A DNA stretch of 10,000 nucleotides from Rheinheimera sp. GTDB lineage: Bacteria > Pseudomonadota > Gammaproteobacteria > Enterobacterales > Alteromonadaceae. Numbering within the stretch: position 1 is the stretch's first letter; each line of letters starts with the position of its first letter. This document shows positions 1-6,509 of this stretch, piece after piece. Below the pieces are notes generated by a model that was not told where the DNA came from, made no database searches, and saw only the letters and a program-made list of their open reading frames with translations. Made by a program: the position numbers and the translations under genes. The stretch is taken from positions 1-10,000 of the forward strand of contig NZ_JAIWOI010000245.1 of the NCBI RefSeq assembly GCF_020217005.1, in the 5' to 3' direction.

Positions 1-921
1 TTTGGCTCCGCGTCCGTTTTCGACCAGACTGACAAACAACTCTTCCAGACGGTTGGCTTTGTTACGCATTGAAAGTACCTGTATACCTTGTGCTGTTAAA
101 GCACTGAAGACTCCATTGAGCCCCTGAGCTTTTTCCACATCCACTTCGAGGCTATGGCTGTCGGTCTGACGGAAGCTGTAACCATCCAGCGTGATAGTGG
201 CATCCGTAGGAGCAATATCAAGTAAAAAGGTTTCTTTGTTAAGCTTGCTCAGCAGGTTTTTCATGCTGGTATTTTCGACTATCTGACCTTTGTCGATAAT
301 GGCGATATTACGGCACAAAGACTCAGCTTCTTCCAGATAATGGGTAGTCAGAATAATAGTCACACCCTGCTGGTTAATTTCTTTTAAGAATTCCCACATA
401 GAGCGACGCAGTTCAATATCAACACCTGCTGTAGGTTCATCTAAAATCAGTAACTTAGGTTCATGCATTAAAGCTCGGGCTATCATCAGCCTGCGTTTCA
501 TCCCGCCAGACAGCTCACGCGAACGAGCGTTGCGTTTGTCCCACAACCCCAGCTGGCCTAAGTATTTTTCGGCCCGGACTATGGCAACAGAACGTGGCAC
601 GCCATAATAACCTGCCTGATTCAGCACGATTTGCAGTACAGTCTCAAACTGGTTGAAGTTAAATTCCTGTGGCACTAAACCCAGCTGGCTTTTGGCATCT
701 TCCAGTTGAGTGTCCAGATCGTAATCAAAGACTTTGACTGTGCCGCTGCTTTTGTTGACCAATGAACTGATAATGCCAATGCTGGTGCTTTTACCAGCGC
801 CATTTGGGCCCAACAACGCAAAAAAGTCGCCTTGCTGTACCTCCAGGTCTATGCCTCTTAAAGCGACAGTGCCGCTTTTATACACTTTGTGTAACTGTCT
901 AATTTCTAACGCTAAGGTCAC
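1..921 (-). CDS. yadG: ABC transporter ATP-binding protein, YadG-like (partial, C-terminal end outside window)
   Basis: This is the ATPase subunit of an ABC-2 type exporter; it would power a membrane permease (YadH in E. coli), and the substrate is not established. Translation from the GTG at 921 gives 307 residues in frame to the left edge. It shows Walker [10 protein letters not shown] (38-46), a Q-loop near VPQEF (83-87), signature LSGGM (137-141), Walker B LLILDEP (157-163) and the H-loop histidine in TTH (194). The stretch after the H-loop, ending in [18 protein letters not shown], closely resembles the YadG C-terminus as I remember it, and E. coli YadG is about 308 residues, so probably only the stop or a few codons are missing. 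The GTG start is chosen because GGAG (932-929) lies 7 bases upstream and GTG overlaps the ubiX stop as GTGA, implying translational coupling. The permease gene is expected just outside the left edge. Confidence 0.93.
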   Translation of the reverse strand, partial: MTLALEIRQLHKVYKSGTVALRGIDLEVQQGDFFALLGPNGAGKSTSIGIISSLVNKSSGTVKVFDYDLDTQLEDAKSQLGLVPQEFNFNQFETVLQIVLNQAGYYGVPRSVAIVRAEKYLGQLGLWDKRNARSRELSGGMKRRLMIARALMHEPKLLILDEPTAGVDIELRRSMWEFLKEINQQGVTIILTTHYLEEAESLCRNIAIIDKGQIVENTSMKNLLSKLNKETFLLDIAPTDATITLDGYSFRQTDSHSLEVDVEKAQGLNGVFSALTAQGIQVLSMRNKANRLEELFVSLVENGRGAK

Positions 922-1532
922 TGTGGATCTCCATAGCCCCAACGGCTGACTAACTGTTGTTTTAAACCTAAATGGTCAAGAATTCGAGCCACCATAAAGT
1001 CGATTAAATCATCGACAGATTGGGGCTGATGATAAAAACCTGGAGCTGCTGGCATTACTACAGCGCCAGCTTTGGATAAAGCCAGTAAGTTCTCGAGGTG
1101 AATGGTACTTAGTGGGGTTTCACGCGGCACAATGATCAGTTGACCGCGCTCTTTCAGTACCACATCTGCAGCACGCTCGATCAGATTGTCGCTCATGCCA
1201 TGGGCAATAGCGGCAGCAGTGCCTGTAGAGCAAGGACAAATCACCATTTGTTTAGGTGCAGCTGAACCTGAAGCACAAGGCGAAAACCAATCATCTTTAC
1301 CATAGACCGCCAACAGCTCTTTGCTGACACCGGTTTTTTCCAGAATAAAATCACGGCAGGCTTCAGGGCCACCCGGCAGTTTTAAATCATATTCAGTGGC
1401 AAAAACCACACGGGCTGCGCTGGAAATCAGCAGATGCACTTTGACCTGTTGTGCCAGTAGGTTTTCCAGCAAACGCCAGCCATAACCAGCGCCTGAAGCG
1501 CCGGTAAAAGCTAAGGTGACTTCTTGGGTCAT
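918..1532 (-). CDS. ubiX: Flavin prenyltransferase UbiX
   Basis: UbiX joins a dimethylallyl group to reduced FMN, making the prenyl-FMN cofactor used by the decarboxylase UbiD in ubiquinone synthesis; it is a cytosolic dodecamer in characterised members. The 204-residue product has the flavin-binding GASGA near the N-terminus (11-15), the [19 protein letters not shown] segment (99-117), RETPLS (137-142) and the [10 protein letters not shown] segment (161-170), all typical of the family. It is slightly longer than the 189-residue E. coli protein. The ATG at 1532 has a weak purine-rich AAAGAGA upstream. The TGA stop overlaps the yadG GTG start. About 154 bases, largely a structured repeat, separate it from mpl on the same strand. 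I saw no convincing promoter of its own, so read-through from mpl is likely. Function call is from family motifs; a catabolic paralogue (Pad1/EcdB-like) is less likely. Confidence 0.95.
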   Translation of the reverse strand: MTQEVTLAFTGASGAGYGWRLLENLLAQQVKVHLLISSAARVVFATEYDLKLPGGPEACRDFILEKTGVSKELLAVYGKDDWFSPCASGSAAPKQMVICPCSTGTAAAIAHGMSDNLIERAADVVLKERGQLIIVPRETPLSTIHLENLLALSKAGAVVMPAAPGFYHQPQSVDDLIDFMVARILDHLGLKQQLVSRWGYGDPQ

Positions 1533-1590
1533 GGAGTTCTCTTTTTAAAATGATGACACTAATTTTTCCGCTGAGCCGACCCCTAAGTCA

Positions 1591-1690
1591 TTGGAGTTGC
1601 AGGGAGGCGGCAAGTGTTCAAGGCCCCAGGAGCATAGTTAACCTATGAGACTGAGGCAGGAACAGGCAGCCAACAAAGCTGCAGCTTCAG
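1591..1690. repeat. Structured intergenic repeat, copy A
   Basis: A roughly 100-bp element with imperfect inverted ends TTGGAGTTGCAG (1591-1602) and CTGCAGCTTCAG (1679-1690), 9 of 12 positions pairing. The centre holds CATAG (1633-1637) and CTATG (1643-1647) around a TTAAC loop, flanked by GCC-C-CAG (1623-1629) pairing with CTG-A-GGC (1651-1657). The same end sequences, spacing and central hairpin recur at 4340-4437. Similarity extends left into CCTAAG (1582-1587), also found before the other copy. The right end runs into the mpl stop codon. Confidence 0.75.
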
Positions 1691-3045
1691 GTACTACTGG
1701 TTGCAGACAAGGCATCGAGTAATTTTTGGTGAATGCCACCAAAACCGCCATTGCTCATAATGACTATATGATCCCCAGCGGACGCTTTTTCAACCAAAGC
1801 AGCCACTATTAATTCAACCGACTGAAATACCTGGGCTCTGCCCGGCATTTGCTCGGCTACAGCGGCCAATGACCAGCCAGAATTCGCAGGTTCAAACAGC
1901 AGCACTGCATCGGCGTCATGCAGCGAATCAGCGATAGCCGACTTGTGTACGCCCATACGCATAGTATTGGATCTCGGCTCCAGCACTGCCCAGATTTTTG
2001 CCTGCCCTACCCTGGCTCTTAAACCGGCTAAGGTGGTTTCAATAGCTGTAGGGTGATGAGCAAAATCGTCATACACAGCTATGTCCCTCACTGTACCTTT
2101 GAGTTCCATCCGGCGTTTTGGTGCAACAAACTGCGTTAAGGCTTCAATAGCCACGGCCACAGGAACACCGACATGGCGGGCCGCAGCTATCGCCATCACA
2201 GCGTTTTCAACATTGTGGTTACCACATAAAGTCCAGTTTAAGCTGCCTTGCGAAAGTCCCTGATAAAACAGCTCAAACACACTGCCATCCGGTTGCTTTA
2301 ATTGCACGGTCCAGTCTTTGCCATAGCGCTGCTGCTCACTCCAACAGCCCATAGCCAGAGTTTGATCCACAGCTTCAACATTAGCTGGGCTTAATACCAA
2401 ACCAGTGGCTGGCACCATACGCAATAAATGATGGAACTGGCGCTGAATAGCAGCTAAATCCGGGAATATATCAGCGTGATCGTATTCCAGGTTGTTAATC
2501 ACCAGAGTGCGGGGTCTGTAGTGCACAAACTTGGAACGCTTATCAAAAAAGGCCGTGTCGTATTCGTCGGCTTCAATGACAAAAAACGGCGAGTCGCCTA
2601 AACGGGCCGAACTATCAAAATTCTGTGGAATGCCACCTATTAAAAAGCCGGGTTTCAAGCCTGCATATTCCAGCACCCAGGCCAGCATACTACTGGTGGT
2701 GGTTTTGCCATGAGTACCTGAAACCGCCAACACCCAGCGCTGATGCAACACCTGCTCAGCCAGCCACTGTGGTCCTGAACTGTAAGGAATATTTTGATCC
2801 AGAGTGTACTCCACTGCCGGATTGCCACGGGACATGGCATTGCCAATAATCACCAGATCAGGGGCTGGTTGCAGCTGCACCGGATCATAACCTTGGGTCA
2901 GTTCTATGCCCAATTGTTCCAGTTGAGTACTCATAGGCGGATACACGTTGGCGTCAGAGCCCGTGACTTTATGCCCAAGACTTTTAGCTATAGCGGCAAT
3001 ACCGCCCATAAAAGTGCCACAAATGCCTAAAATATGAATATGCAT
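1687..3045 (-). CDS. mpl: UDP-N-acetylmuramate:L-alanyl-gamma-D-glutamyl-meso-diaminopimelate ligase
   Basis: Mpl is the cytosolic murein-recycling ligase that attaches the recovered tripeptide L-Ala-gamma-D-Glu-meso-DAP to UDP-MurNAc using ATP. The 452-residue product has the Mur ligase layout: an N-terminal Rossmann motif GICGTFMGG (8-15 region), ATP-binding GTHGKTTT (110-117), the central IEADEYD (158-163) and NNLEYDHADIF (184-194) segments, GNHNVENA (275-282) and the C-terminal YDDFAHHPTA (325-334), which is characteristic of Mpl and MurC. E. coli Mpl is 457 residues; the EYD-T-AFFDKRSKF segment fits Mpl better than MurC. The ATG at 3045 has AAGGA 7 bases upstream. It is divergent from fbp, as in E. 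coli. The last codons and the TGA stop overlap the end of repeat copy A, so the final residues (SST) may be repeat-derived. Confidence 0.96.
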   Translation of the reverse strand: MHIHILGICGTFMGGIAAIAKSLGHKVTGSDANVYPPMSTQLEQLGIELTQGYDPVQLQPAPDLVIIGNAMSRGNPAVEYTLDQNIPYSSGPQWLAEQVLHQRWVLAVSGTHGKTTTSSMLAWVLEYAGLKPGFLIGGIPQNFDSSARLGDSPFFVIEADEYDTAFFDKRSKFVHYRPRTLVINNLEYDHADIFPDLAAIQRQFHHLLRMVPATGLVLSPANVEAVDQTLAMGCWSEQQRYGKDWTVQLKQPDGSVFELFYQGLSQGSLNWTLCGNHNVENAVMAIAAARHVGVPVAVAIEALTQFVAPKRRMELKGTVRDIAVYDDFAHHPTAIETTLAGLRARVGQAKIWAVLEPRSNTMRMGVHKSAIADSLHDADAVLLFEPANSGWSLAAVAEQMPGRAQVFQSVELIVAALVEKASAGDHIVIMSNGGFGGIHQKLLDALSATSST

Positions 3046-3083
3046 ACTCGATCCTTAGCCAGTCCATCATGGATTCTGCCGCC

Positions 3084-3092
3084 ATTCTAACA
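3084..3092 (-). promoter_or_regulatory. Candidate extended -10 promoter for mpl
   Basis: On the minus strand the bases read TGTTAGAAT: an extended -10 TG, one spacer base, then TAGAAT (5 of 6 to TATAAT). A convincing -35 is missing at 16-18 bases, as extended -10 promoters allow. Transcription would start near 3077, leaving a leader of about 30 bases before the mpl ATG. Confidence 0.5.
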
Positions 3093-3132
3093 AAGGTCTT
3101 TGCTAAACAGCTGAAATAAAACAGGGAGAAAC

Positions 3133-3161
3133 CTGCAATTTAGCCTGAACTTGATTAAAAT
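3133..3161 (+). promoter_or_regulatory. Weak candidate promoter for fbp
   Basis: TAAAAT (3156-3161) is a fair -10, with CTGCAA (3133-3138) 17 bases upstream as a poor -35 (3 of 6). It lies in the mpl/fbp divergent gap and would give a leader of roughly 80 bases. Position and spacing fit, but the -35 is weak and an activator could be needed. Confidence 0.3.
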
Positions 3162-3246
3162 GGCAGCTGCTGTGGCCGACAGCCCTGAATCAAAATTAAC
3201 ACTGCGGTCCACGCGCCCTCTACCTACACAAAAAAAGGAATGTTTT

Positions 3247-4218
3247 ATGCGTCGATTGGCTCCGGCATTGCGTCTTGATGGCGCAGATGCAGAACTGATA
3301 GATCTGATTAAAAGCATCGTAGCCGCCTGCAAAGAAATTTCGTTTCGGGTAGGTCAAGGTGAACTGTCAGATGTATTAGGCTCCACACTAAATGAAAATG
3401 TGCAGGGCGAAACCCAGAAAAAACTCGATGTCATATCCAACGAACTGCTCAAAGATTTAATCCTTGAAACTGGTTCAGTGATGGCTATCTCTTCTGAAGA
3501 AGAAGAAAGCACGGTGGCTGGTAACCCTGCCGGTAAGTATCTGGTGACCTTCGATCCGCTGGATGGTTCGTCCAATACCGACATCAACAGTTTAATTGGC
3601 ACTATTTTCTCCATACTGCCTGCCCCTAAAGGCGCAAACCCTTCAGACCCTGCTATTTTCCTGCAACCAGGCACAGCCCAAATAGCTGCTGGTTATATAC
3701 TCTATGGTCCTTCAACTATGATGGCGCTGACCACAGGCAAAGGCACCAAAATGTATACGCTGGATAAAACCTATGGTGGTTTTCTGCTGACGCAAGAGCA
3801 GGTTACCATACCAGGAGTCACAGCTGAATTTGCTATTAATATGTCGAATCAGCGCTACTGGCAGCAGCCGATGCAAAACTACGTGGCGGATTTGCTTAAA
3901 GGCAAAGACGGCCCACGCGGTAAGAACTTTAATATGCGTTGGATAGCGGCTATGGTCGGTGACGTCCACAGAATTTTGTGTCGTGGTGGTATTTTTGCTT
4001 ACCCAAGAGATTTAAAAGATCCCACCAAACCGGACAAGCTAAGACTGATGTACGAAGCTAACCCTATGAGTTTTCTGGTAGAACAAGCTGGTGGAGCCAG
4101 TACAACAGGCTCAGAGCGCATTCTGGAAATTCAGCCAGAAGACATTCACCAACGTGTTGCTGTAATTTTAGGTTCAAAACACGAAGTGGAAAGCTGCCTG
4201 CAATATCATCAGGTGTAG
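3247..4218 (+). CDS. fbp: Class I fructose-1,6-bisphosphatase
   Basis: Fbp hydrolyses fructose 1,6-bisphosphate to fructose 6-phosphate, the committed gluconeogenic step in the cytosol, using Mg2+. The 323-residue product is close to the 332 of E. coli Fbp. Visible family motifs are [15 protein letters not shown] (54-68), the metal-binding acidic run SEEEE (83-87), the active-site FDPLDGSSN (102-110) binding metal and phosphate, sugar-phosphate-binding NMRW (229-232) and YPRD (252-255), and [11 protein letters not shown] (264-274) with its metal-ligand glutamate. An in-frame TTG at 3151 would add 32 residues, but the added part has no family resemblance; the ATG at 3247 has AAGGAA (3235-3240) 6 bases upstream and is preferred. 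The gene is divergent from mpl and upstream of ppa on the same strand, separated from ppa by repeats and a ppa promoter, so the two are probably separate units. Confidence 0.96.
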   Translation: MRRLAPALRLDGADAELIDLIKSIVAACKEISFRVGQGELSDVLGSTLNENVQGETQKKLDVISNELLKDLILETGSVMAISSEEEESTVAGNPAGKYLVTFDPLDGSSNTDINSLIGTIFSILPAPKGANPSDPAIFLQPGTAQIAAGYILYGPSTMMALTTGKGTKMYTLDKTYGGFLLTQEQVTIPGVTAEFAINMSNQRYWQQPMQNYVADLLKGKDGPRGKNFNMRWIAAMVGDVHRILCRGGIFAYPRDLKDPTKPDKLRLMYEANPMSFLVEQAGGASTTGSERILEIQPEDIHQRVAVILGSKHEVESCLQYHQV

Positions 4219-4230
4219 GTTCCATTAACT

Positions 4231-4260
4231 GTAGGGGCGCGGTTTATCTGCGCCCGTCCC
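4231..4260. repeat. Short GC-rich palindromic unit after fbp
   Basis: GGGCGC (4235-4240) and GCGCCC (4250-4255) form a 6-bp perfect stem around a 9-base loop, 16 bases after the fbp stop. No T-run follows, so it is not a standard terminator, though it could stabilise the fbp mRNA end. The GTAGGGGCG...CGCCCGTCCC frame looks like small palindromic repeats scattered in many bacterial genomes; no second copy is in this window, so that is inference. Confidence 0.45.
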
Positions 4261-4277
4261 GATGCAAAACTTATGTC

Positions 4278-4323
4278 GGGCGAAAGCTCGCAGACAACAA
4301 AGCTGCAGCTTCAAGTACGACGG
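4278..4323. repeat. Structured intergenic repeat, 5'-truncated copy B (46-bp direct repeat, first unit)
   Basis: This 46-base unit begins GGGCGAAAGCTCGC and ends CTTCAAGTACGACGG. It is identical over its full length to 4401-4446, with a period of 123 bases. It corresponds to the right part of the element; a loosely similar ACTTATGTC precedes it, and the inverted left end is missing. Confidence 0.85.
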
Positions 4324-4339
4324 ATATTCGCCTAAGAAG

Positions 4340-4446
4340 TTGGAGTTGCAGCGCGACGACCAGAGATTGAGACCCCTGAACATAGGCCACTATGTAATTG
4401 GGGCGAAAGCTCGCAGACAACAAAGCTGCAGCTTCAAGTACGACGG
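4340..4446. repeat. Structured intergenic repeat, full copy C
   Basis: The full element has ends TTGGAGTTGCAG (4340-4351) and CTGCAGCTTCAA (4426-4437), 10 of 12 positions pairing as inverted repeats. Inside, CCCC (4373-4376) pairs with GGGG (4400-4403) outside an ACATAG (4380-4385)/CTATGT (4390-4395) hairpin with a GCCA loop. The final 46 bases (4401-4446) duplicate 4278-4323 exactly. It ends 23 bases before the ppa extended -10, so it sits directly against the ppa promoter. Confidence 0.8.
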
Positions 4447-4468
4447 CTATAGCCATATTTACGGCCGC

Positions 4469-4477
4469 TGTTATAAT
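4469..4477 (+). promoter_or_regulatory. Extended -10 promoter of ppa
   Basis: TG (4469-4470), one base, then a perfect TATAAT (4472-4477) forms a consensus extended -10. No good -35 lies at 16-18 bases, where sequence just past repeat copy C is found. Transcription would start near 4484, giving a leader of about 25 bases that contains the AAAGGAAG ribosome binding site (4498-4505) before the ATG at 4510. Confidence 0.7.
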
Positions 4478-4509
4478 ACAGCACCAAATTTCAGCATAAA
4501 GGAAGCGTT

Positions 4510-5040
4510 ATGAGCTTAAGTCAGGTTGCCGCAGGTAAAAATCTGCCAGATGAAATTAATGTCATCATTGAAATTCCGGCCAATGCCGACCCAATCAAGT
4601 ACGAAGTAGACAAAGATACTGGTACTGTTTGGGTTGATCGTTTTATGTCAACTCCGATGTTTTATCCTTGTAACTACGGCTTTGTAAACCAAACTCTGTC
4701 ATTGGATGGAGACCCGGTTGACGTATTAGTACCAACTCCATACCCATTGGTACCAGGCGCAGTGATTAAATGTCGTCCTGTTGCAGTGTTAAAAATGGCA
4801 GACGAGTCTGGCGAAGATGCCAAAGTGTTAGCGGTTCCTATCAGCAAGCTGACTAAAATTTACGACAACATTCAGGATCTGAATGACGTGCCAGAATTGC
4901 TGAAAAACCAAATTCAGCATTTCTTTGAGCGTTACAAAGAGTTAGAACCTGGGAAATGGGTGAAAGTTGTTGGCTGGGGTGACAAAGCTGAAGCCAAGGC
5001 GGAAATTATCAGCTCTTTTGAGCGCGCCAATCAGAAGTAA
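4510..5040 (+). CDS. ppa: Inorganic pyrophosphatase (family I)
   Basis: Ppa hydrolyses pyrophosphate to two phosphates in the cytosol, pulling nucleic acid, protein and activated-sugar synthesis forward; it needs Mg2+. The product is 176 residues, the same length as E. coli Ppa, and aligns with it almost throughout. Counting the start Met, the known active-site residues are visible: E21, K30 and E32 in [14 protein letters not shown]44 in VDRFMST, Y56 in PCNYG, and D66, D68 and D71 in [11 protein letters not shown]. The later GEDAK segment and [14 protein letters not shown] carry further metal and phosphate contacts. Strong AAAGGAAG lies 4 bases before the ATG. A consensus extended -10 promoter precedes it and a strong terminator follows, so ppa is probably monocistronic and highly expressed. 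Confidence 0.97.
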   Translation: MSLSQVAAGKNLPDEINVIIEIPANADPIKYEVDKDTGTVWVDRFMSTPMFYPCNYGFVNQTLSLDGDPVDVLVPTPYPLVPGAVIKCRPVAVLKMADESGEDAKVLAVPISKLTKIYDNIQDLNDVPELLKNQIQHFFERYKELEPGKWVKVVGWGDKAEAKAEIISSFERANQK

Positions 5041-5048
5041 TAGTGAAC

Positions 5049-5077
5049 AAAAAAACGGCACAACAGTGCCGTTTTTT
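5049..5077. terminator. Rho-independent terminator of ppa
   Basis: CGGCAC (5056-5061), an AACA loop and GTGCCG (5066-5071) make a perfect 6-bp stem, followed by six T (5072-5077) and preceded by seven A (5049-5055). The A and T tracts extend the stem. It starts 9 bases after the ppa stop. The A-tract would make it work in the reverse direction too. Confidence 0.93.
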
Positions 5078-5201
5078 GATCCAAGATCCAACGGCTATCA
5101 TCAGTACTTTTTTCGCCATTACAGCACTGCAAATTCTTTTACCACAAAGCCATCTTTTTTTTAGCAGAAAAACGCAAAATCTGATAAAAAAATCTGTAAA
5201 T

Positions 5202-5224
5202 ATCTGTTATTTTCAGCAACAGAT
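5202..5224. repeat. Inverted repeat upstream of the chemoreceptor gene
   Basis: ATCTGTT (5202-5208) and AACAGAT (5218-5224) are perfect 7-base inverted arms with a 9-base centre, in an AT-rich stretch 88 bases before the mcp ATG. Two more ATCTG copies lie upstream at 5179 and 5192, the nearer one 10 bases away. This could be a regulator site or a chance palindrome. No consensus sigma-70, sigma-54 or FliA promoter was found for the gene. Confidence 0.35.
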
Positions 5225-5311
5225 GTAGCTTGGCTAATGAGACAGGCTTGCACTATTACAATAATAAATTCCACTTCAGCGTTGTGATTGAAGTGATTCA
5301 GGGGTTAGGTT

Positions 5312-6451
5312 ATGGCTTTGTTTGAATTCGGGTCTGCGCGGACCAAAATTGTGCTGTCTGGCATGGTCACGCTGGTGAGTATGTTGTTCGTTGTTACTGT
5401 ATTAGCGGAGCAGCATTGGCTGTGGTCCACTTTAGCCATAGTGACTGTTGTTGCTGTGCAATGGTTGTTGGCCCAGTCGGCTTTAAAAGACTATCAAAGC
5501 TTCGTCTCAGAACAACAATTATTAATCCGACGCTCCATCCAGGAGAAATCCCTCTCACTGCAATTAAGCTCTGGCACAACAGCTGAGCTAAGCGGTCCTC
5601 GAGATCAGTTTAATCAGTGGCTTAACAGCTTAAAACAACAGCAGCAGGCTGCAGCAAGTCAAGCCGATGACTTAAAACGTCTGGTTACATCCATTCGTCA
5701 TATTGCCAGCGATGAACAAAAACACTTGAGTCAGTTGCAGCACAGTGCGAATCAGACGCTGACCATGGTCGAGTCTATGAATCAAAGTGTGCTGGATGAA
5801 GTGCAAAGTGCCAACCTGGCCGCTGAAGCTGCTAATCATTCAAATCAGGTTGCAAAACAAGGTCAGCAGACGGTATCGACTACAGTCACGAATATCGAAC
5901 AACTGGCGATCTATTTGCAGCAGGCTTCTGCCACTATAGCTCAGCTGGAACAGGACAGTAATCAAGTGGGTGCTGTACTGGAAGTTATTAAGGGTATCGC
6001 AGAGCAGACAAACTTACTGGCGCTCAATGCTGCCATTGAAGCAGCCAGGGCTGGCGAACAAGGCCGGGGTTTTGCGGTTGTAGCAGACGAAGTAAGAACT
6101 CTTGCTTCAAGAACTCAAAAGTCTACAGAACAAATTCAGCGTACTATAGAGCAACTGCAAAACGCGGCACGCGACGCAGTACAAAAAATGAAGTTAAGCA
6201 GTGAACAAGCAGATTTAAGTGTGCAGTCTGCCAATCAAGCCGGACATTCATTGCAGGAAATTACTGGCAGCATTGCTCAGATTTGTGCGATGAATCAGGA
6301 AATTGCTTCAGCCACTGATGAGCAACAACATCTGACTAAGGCGATGGTGACTTATGTACGGGATATAACAACTCATACAGAGCAAAGCCAACACAACAGC
6401 CAAAACTTGCAGCAAATGGGTGAACAACTGGCGTTGATTGCCAACAATTAA
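5312..6451 (+). CDS. Methyl-accepting chemotaxis-type protein with membrane hairpin
   Basis: A predicted chemoreceptor-like signalling protein of 379 residues acting at the inner membrane through CheA/CheW-type partners. Two hydrophobic segments (about 13-32 and 35-55) are separated by only a few residues, so there is no periplasmic sensor domain. No clear HAMP domain follows. Residues about 56-125 are polar and Gln-rich, then a long helical, coiled-coil-like region contains the conserved signalling tip [20 protein letters not shown] (231-250) followed by [18 protein letters not shown] (251-268). No CheR-binding pentapeptide is visible at the C-terminus (ends LIANN). The ATG at 5312 has GGGGTTAGG just upstream. 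It converges with the c-di-GMP gene and has no che genes beside it. It may sense membrane or cytoplasmic state, or pair with another receptor; the ligand cannot be told from sequence. Confidence 0.9.
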   Translation: MALFEFGSARTKIVLSGMVTLVSMLFVVTVLAEQHWLWSTLAIVTVVAVQWLLAQSALKDYQSFVSEQQLLIRRSIQEKSLSLQLSSGTTAELSGPRDQFNQWLNSLKQQQQAAASQADDLKRLVTSIRHIASDEQKHLSQLQHSANQTLTMVESMNQSVLDEVQSANLAAEAANHSNQVAKQGQQTVSTTVTNIEQLAIYLQQASATIAQLEQDSNQVGAVLEVIKGIAEQTNLLALNAAIEAARAGEQGRGFAVVADEVRTLASRTQKSTEQIQRTIEQLQNAARDAVQKMKLSSEQADLSVQSANQAGHSLQEITGSIAQICAMNQEIASATDEQQHLTKAMVTYVRDITTHTEQSQHNSQNLQQMGEQLALIANN

Positions 6452-6463
6452 CAGTTATGTGAT

Positions 6464-6500
6464 GCAGAGCATAGCTAAGTACCTGTTAACTATGCTCTGC
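6464..6500. terminator. Long palindrome between convergent genes, possible bidirectional terminator
   Basis: GCAGAGCATAG (6464-6474) and CTATGCTCTGC (6490-6500) are perfect 11-base inverted arms; after one mismatch TAA/TTA extends the stem, leaving a GTACCTG loop. It lies between the mcp stop (6451) and the end of the minus-strand gene (6510), serving both. There is no T-run on either side, so intrinsic termination is uncertain; it may instead protect both mRNA 3' ends. Confidence 0.5.
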
Positions 6501-6509
6501 CCCCATTGT

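Noticed and set aside
2081..3030. Several plus-strand open frames of 60-78 codons opposite mpl
   Set aside because: They are antisense to a well-conserved gene and have no recognisable features.
3151..3246. Upstream TTG start for fbp
   Set aside because: It adds 32 residues not seen in the family; the ATG at 3247 has a strong ribosome binding site.
4278..4446. Possible CRISPR array
   Set aside because: Only two identical units with a 77-base gap that is itself part of the repeat element; no further units and no cas genes.
4262..4513. Open frames on both strands across the fbp-ppa gap with internally repeated peptide sequence
   Set aside because: The repeated peptide is only the 46-bp DNA repeat translated twice. 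The frame overlaps the ppa promoter and start, and no ribosome binding site is present.
5043..5228. 61-codon open frame after ppa
   Set aside because: It begins within the ppa terminator and runs through AT-rich spacer; not a credible gene.
5230..5262. Sigma-54-like TTGGCT...TTGCA and FliA-type promoter for the chemoreceptor gene
   Set aside because: GG-to-GC spacing is too long for sigma-54, and no TAAA-N15-GCCGATAA match was found for FliA.
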